64,000 nt of DNA from the NCBI RefSeq assembly GCF_021654775.1, contig NZ_AP025343.1, positions 5,175,501-5,239,500 of the forward strand, given 5' to 3'. Source of the stretch: Paenibacillus azoreducens (GTDB taxonomy: Bacteria; Bacillota; Bacilli; Paenibacillales; Paenibacillaceae). A model generated the notes under the pieces. It was not told the DNA's origin. It did not search any database and was given only the letters and a program-made list of their open reading frames with translations. The translations under genes were made by a program, and so were the position numbers. Shown piece after piece: positions 60,563 to 64,000 of the stretch (position 1 is the first letter of the stretch; every line of letters begins with the position of its first letter).

Positions 60563-61210
60563 ATGAAAGGTTCAACACATCTGGCCATCGGCGTGGCCAT
60601 TGGAGCGGCGGCGGCCGCATATTATCCATTCACGCTGCAAAATGCCGCCCTGTATGTGGCGATTTCCGCGCTGTCGGCACTTAGTCCCGACTTGGATGGC
60701 CCAAGCATGCTGAGTTCAAGAATCGGCCAGTTTTCCAAATGGCTGCGGGAAATGCTCTATTGGTCCGGGCTGCTTCTCATCGTTATTCTTGCCTGGTTAT
60801 TTTTTGCGCAGGGTTATTTTTCCGCAGAGTATTCACTCGCCGCACTCAGCCTGTTTCTTCTCGGTCTGATCATTAAAGACGGTCTCATACGGAATATCCT
60901 CGTCAGCTGCATAGGCGGCCTGCTGCTTTATATCGGATTGTCGCAGCAGATGAGTTGGCTGATGGGCTTCGGCGCTTTCGTCGCAGTCGCCCCATGGCTT
61001 AAGCATCGCGGGCTGACGCATACGGTCTGGGCCCTGGTGCTTTGGGCCGCCATCGGCTCGGGACTTGAGCATCAGCTCCAGGTTGAAGGCATCATGACGG
61101 TCGCAACCGCCGGGTATCTGTCGCATTTGATTGCGGATTCGCTTACGCCAAGCGGCGTCAAATGGCTGTCTCCGATCTTCAACAAAGCGTTCAAGTTTCC
61201 GATTGTCTAA
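60563..61210 (+). CDS. YdjM/DUF457-like membrane hydrolase
   Basis: 215 residues from ATG 60563 (GGGGAGG upstream). Starts MKGSTHLAIGVAIGAAAAA; metal-type motifs HLAIG, SALSPDLDGPSMLSS and HRGLTHTVWAL match the DUF457/YdjM membrane-bound metal-dependent hydrolases. Five or so spans. In Bacillus the ydjM gene is LexA- or cell-wall-stress-regulated; no such site was checked here. Confidence 0.85.
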   Translation: MKGSTHLAIGVAIGAAAAAYYPFTLQNAALYVAISALSALSPDLDGPSMLSSRIGQFSKWLREMLYWSGLLLIVILAWLFFAQGYFSAEYSLAALSLFLLGLIIKDGLIRNILVSCIGGLLLYIGLSQQMSWLMGFGAFVAVAPWLKHRGLTHTVWALVLWAAIGSGLEHQLQVEGIMTVATAGYLSHLIADSLTPSGVKWLSPIFNKAFKFPIV

Positions 61211-61390
61211 CTGGACGGCATGATCGCTCAAGGTGAACAGCTGTAAGTAAAAATGATAACTTGCCACAAGCGTCCCGTCGTTCGTGATTAGAGTTTATCG
61301 AATGCCCCGGCCATCATTTGACGATCATTACCGCTTTCGTCCGCAACCAGGTTTACGTCTCTCCTGTTTCATTCACGTTCGAACAAAAAA

Positions 61391-61473
61391 GAAACCGTTC
61401 TTTTATGATTGGAGGTATCCTCATCCAGGTTGGATAGGAGTTAACGTTCAAATCATTAAGAACGGTTTTCTTC
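61391..61473 (+). ncRNA. candidate structured RNA or long hairpin
   Basis: Arms GAAACCGTTCTTTTATGATTGGA and TCAAATCATTAAGAACGGTTTTC pair over ~20 bp around a ~35-nt interior (given by ends). The right arm ends TTTTC; could be a terminator-like or MITE-like structure. Confidence 0.35.
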
Positions 61474-61567
61474 GTAATTATTATGTTTCATTCCTTACCT
61501 CCGACTAGGAAGTCCCCTGCAAATAGACCTGCTTATTTTTATCCTTATGTACAGGCTCTCATAAAAA

Positions 61568-61840
61568 AATGCGAAAGTGCAGGCTTTGGTTGTTACTTGC
61601 CATTCTAGATGAAAAAGGTTGCAAAAGTGCAGGCTTTTGCTGTTATTCGCCATTCTAGATGAAAAAGGTTGCGAGAAGCTTTGGTTGTTACTCGCCATTC
61701 AAGATGAAAAAGGTTGCGAAAGTGCAAGCTTTGGTTGTTACTTGCCATTCAAGATGAAAAGGTTGCGAAAGTGCAAGCTTTGGTTGTTATTCACCATTCT
61801 AGATGAAAAAGGTTGCGAAAGTGCAAGATTTTTCAGTTAT
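61568..61840 (+). repeat. 50-bp tandem repeat
   Basis: About 5.3 units of ~50 bp, beginning with GAAAAAGGTTGCGAAAGTGC, at 61611, 61661, 61706, 61756 and 61805 (periods 50, 45, 50 and 49). Two further pieces in inverse orientation (AGGTTGCACTTTTGC) follow at 61868-61884 and ~61924-61950. A frame of 78 codons crosses it but is interrupted in phase by the length changes. Confidence 0.85.
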
Positions 61841-62588
61841 TCAAGGCAAATATAGATGATCACCTTAAAAAGGTTGCACTTTTGCAGGAATTTCCTATAT
61901 TTCTTATGAAATCAAGGAAAATGGATGCACTTTTGCAACTTTTTCTATCAAAGTAGGAGAAATGAGCGGCATAGACGCGTGAATAACATATAGCTGCTAA
62001 TAACAAGTGCTTATAAAGTCTTATACAGTAACTTTTGGGCATTTCCCACCCGTTTGCGATGTGCAGCATCCTTTTCGAGATCCTTAGCTGTGTTGGCGTT
62101 TTGTCAGGGTACTGTCGATGATCAGCGTCATTCAGCCAGTCATTGCGTCATTTTTCCAATCACTTTGCTGCCTTCTACCGATTCATCTGCGCGGTACTGT
62201 CAATGTTAAACGTCGGTACTGCCGATAATCTGCCTCGTTCTGCCGAGGATCAGCTTTCTTCACAATTGGGATTTATGGCCCTAGCGACGTCGGCGTCGTC
62301 CCCCTTTCGAACAATCATGAATAGATTCCACTTCTATTTCCCATAATTTATCTCAGGCTTTCACTATGGCAGCTTGTTGGTCATGTTCGCGCGCTTCTTC
62401 ACTTTTGCTCATCTTAAACACTAACTGTTCTATAACCTAACTCAAATTACGCCATAGGTTTTAAGCGTACATGTTCAAAACTGAATAAATTATGCGTTCC
62501 CCCATCTTAAAAAGGGTTATTATAGTAATAAGATAGTATGATGTTCCAATTTCCACATCCCACACTTTACTTAAGGAGCATTCGAACA

Positions 62589-63482
62589 TTGGCGCATAAA
62601 TCCATTTTTGCGGTATGGATCAGTTTGATCAGCAATATTTTGCTGACCGCGTTGAAAATTATAACCGGCTTTGTGTTTAACAGTAAGGTTCTCGTGGCGG
62701 ACGGGATTCACAACGCCGGGGATGTGGTGGCAACCGTCGCCGCTTTAACTTCAGCAATGGTATCCCGCAAACCTGCGGATGAGGATCATCCATACGGCCA
62801 TGGCAAAGCCGAAGCGATCGCCTCGGGATTCGTGGCTCTGATTCTGATCGTGGCTGCGCTTCTGATGGTGTATAAGTCCATTGAGTCGTTTTGGGAACCA
62901 CCTGCCGCTGCCAGTTGGGTTGCCCTTGCCGCGGCGCTTGTTTCCCTGATCTGGAAGCAAGCTCTCTATATGTACTGCATCCGGGTCGGGAGAGCCGAAA
63001 ACAGCCGCAGCCTGATCGCCACCGCTTACGATCATATTGCCGATGTATATGCGTCCGCAGCTGCCGTAATCGGTATCGGCATTGCTTTGGCCGGAGACTA
63101 CTTTCATATTCCCTTTACGGAATACGGCGATTCGGCCGCAGGCATCATCGTCTCTTATCTCGTCATCCGGCTCGGTTTCAAAATGGGGCGTGAAGCCATC
63201 GACATCCTGATGGATAAAAATATCACGCCCGAAAAGCTAACCGAGCTGAGCTCTATTATCTACTCCGTTCCCAACGTCAAGCGGGTGGACAGCATTCGTG
63301 CCAGAGAGCTGGGGAACGCAATCATCGTCGATGTCAAAGTGAGCGTCCCCAACCAGCTGACCGTCAAACAAGGACATGACGTGAGCCGCGAAGTCAAAAA
63401 AACGATCATGCGGCGGATGAAACATGTCGGAGATGTCATGGTCCATTTGAATCCATGGTATGCGGATGGAGAAGAAGAGTAA
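62589..63482 (+). CDS. cation diffusion facilitator, probable metal exporter
   Basis: 297 residues from TTG 62589 (TAAGGAG ten bases upstream); the longer frame from 62538 contains the ribosome site. Six predicted spans with metal-site motifs DGIHNAGD and HPYGHGK, YDHIADV, then a cytoplasmic domain (VDSIRARELGNAIIVDVKVSV). CDF proteins exchange protons for Zn2+, Mn2+ or Fe2+; the exact metal is unknown. A family A repeat follows the stop. Confidence 0.87.
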   Translation: MAHKSIFAVWISLISNILLTALKIITGFVFNSKVLVADGIHNAGDVVATVAALTSAMVSRKPADEDHPYGHGKAEAIASGFVALILIVAALLMVYKSIESFWEPPAAASWVALAAALVSLIWKQALYMYCIRVGRAENSRSLIATAYDHIADVYASAAAVIGIGIALAGDYFHIPFTEYGDSAAGIIVSYLVIRLGFKMGREAIDILMDKNITPEKLTELSSIIYSVPNVKRVDSIRARELGNAIIVDVKVSVPNQLTVKQGHDVSREVKKTIMRRMKHVGDVMVHLNPWYADGEEE

Positions 63483-63672
63483 AATAACCCCGCAAAGTGT
63501 ATCGGAAAGAAGTCCGACGACTCTCGCAGAGAGGCGCTTTTGCAAAGCAAAAGTACTGAGAGTATCGGAAAGAAGTAAGGGCGCCTCGCAAAGAGGGGCG
63601 CTTTTGCGGAGCAAAAGTACGGAGTGACGCGTGACCTTCGAAGCCTATTCCGATTACTTTGCGGGGACCCCG
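63481..63672 (+). repeat. family A hairpin element, double copy
   Basis: Begins at the CDF stop codon: ATAACCCCGCAAAGTGTATC, then two tandem internal hairpins (CTTTTGCAAAGCAAAAG and CTTTTGCGGAGCAAAAG), ending TTCCGATTACTTTGCGGGGACC. Confidence 0.8.
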
Positions 63673-63699
63673 AAACTAATTTCTGATATGTAAATAAAG

Positions 63700-63742
63700 A
63701 GCTGTTCCCGGGCCAATAAAGTCTGGCCTTTCGGGAACAGCC
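63700..63742 (-). terminator. terminator of the beta-galactosidase gene
   Basis: Stem GCTGTTCCCG/CGGGAACAGC with inner stem GGCCA/TGGCC; on the minus strand TCTTTATTTAC follows. It lies 14 bp downstream of the stop. Confidence 0.75.
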
Positions 63743-63755
63743 CTTGCTTTCACAT

Positions 63756-64000
63756 TTAACCAAGATCCGGCGTATCCAATAGCTCGACTGCCGGCTTGCT
63801 TGTACCATGAAGTTCGAAAATGACAAGTTCGTTGCTGCCTTCCTTCAGCAGTGGGGCGGGCACATAAAGCGTTTGCTGCGGACCGACCTCCCAGTAGCGT
63901 CCGAGATTAAAACCGTTTAGATAAACGACGCCTTTGGTCCATCCATCCAGGCGGATGAAGGTATCGGCCCGTTCGTTAACCTCAAACGTTCCCTTGTAAA
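63756..64000 (-). CDS. GH35 beta-galactosidase, C-terminal fragment
   Basis: Minus-strand frame open at the window edge; 80 residues visible: TFIRLDGWTKGVVYLNGFNLGRYWEVGPQQTLYVP, summarised by GWTKGVVYLNGFNLGRYW and GPQQTLYVPAPLLKEG. This is the C-terminal jelly-roll domain of GH35 beta-galactosidases (binding residues NGFNLGRYW). The catalytic domain is outside the window. Not fused to anything visible; stop precedes the terminator. Confidence 0.85.
   Translation of the reverse strand, partial: YKGTFEVNERADTFIRLDGWTKGVVYLNGFNLGRYWEVGPQQTLYVPAPLLKEGSNELVIFELHGTSKPAVELLDTPDLG

Larger units (their letters stand above)
61211..62588. other. 1.4-kb gene-free tract with tandem repeats
   Basis: No gene supported. 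Three parts: a long imperfect hairpin with arms GAAACCGTTCTT.. / ..AAGAACGGTTTTC at 61391-61473; a 50-bp tandem repeat at 61568-61840; and a low-complexity part (61990-62540) with three GGTACTG(T/C)C(G/A)AT motifs at ~62115, 62192 and 62215. The short open frames in the repeats are not genes. Confidence 0.6.

Noticed and set aside
61568..61840. CRISPR array
   Set aside because: The 50-bp units are repeated over their whole length; there are no unique spacers between constant repeats and no cas genes.
61619..61855. 78-codon frame across the tandem repeat
   Set aside because: Repeat units of 45-50 bp are not multiples of three in phase, the apparent protein changes frame between units, and there is no ribosome site.

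Overview
The window looks like a chromosomal segment of a Paenibacillus-type, spore-forming Firmicute. Evidence: SpoVAC and SpoVAD spore proteins, Gram-positive AGGAGG ribosome sites with GTG/TTG starts, a split Wzz/CpsD tyrosine-kinase system of the low-GC type, a class-C-like group II intron, and many short dispersed hairpin repeats between genes. No rRNA, tRNA, CRISPR array or prophage was seen.

Layout. 1-320: C-terminus of a urea-transporter-like protein. 434-5955: L-rhamnose catabolic operon (MFS transporter, rhaB, rhaA, rhaM, minus strand) facing a divergent AraC-type regulator. 6.3-12.2 kb: MFS efflux-type transporter, HelD-like helicase and adenine deaminase, with a candidate small RNA between the last two. 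12.3-15.1 kb: D-Ala-D-Ala carboxypeptidase with a VanRS-like two-component system. 15.1-19.5 kb: repeat-rich gap, ArAE-type exporter, small secreted protein, AI-2E-family permease, PAP2 phosphatase. 19.8-22.5 kb: partial spoVA2mob-like operon (DUF1657, DUF421-DUF1657, spoVAC, spoVAD). 22.9-24.1 kb: membrane-anchored PrsA-like foldase. 24.4-26.3 kb: group II intron inserted directly behind the terminator of a detached rhaD (26.4-27.2 kb). 27.5-31.2 kb: secreted coiled-coil protein and a two-permease/one-ATPase ABC exporter.

31.4-59.7 kb, almost all minus strand, is a large exopolysaccharide locus. Transcription runs from cpsB (YwqE-like phosphatase), wzz and cpsD (chain-length and tyrosine-kinase control), galU and wecC (UDP-sugar supply), through heparinase-like protein, bi-domain oxidoreductase, PaaK-like ligase, glycosyltransferases, Wzx flippase, FemAB-like acyltransferases and a deacetylase, to two successive pairs of Wzy/O-antigen-ligase-like membrane protein plus parallel beta-helix protein, ending with a threonine-dehydrogenase-like gene. 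Most central genes overlap by 1-29 bp or are spaced by a few bases, so they probably form one long operon. No initiating phosphoglycosyl transferase is present in the window. A small XRE regulator sits divergently upstream of cpsB and shares dyad motifs with it.

60.0-64.0 kb: XRE regulator, YdjM-like membrane hydrolase, a 1.4 kb gene-free tract with a 50-bp tandem repeat, a CDF metal exporter and the 3' end of a GH35 beta-galactosidase.

The most unusual features are: (1) a ~120-bp hairpin element placed immediately after the stop codons of five unrelated plus-strand genes; (2) a FemAB-like gene split at a U_UUU_UUG slippery site; (3) the duplicated Wzy-like/beta-helix gene pairing; (4) a spoVA2mob-like operon lacking spoVAEb; (5) two promoter-to-terminator units without an obvious ORF. 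All functional statements rest on reading protein motifs and context by eye; no database search was run.
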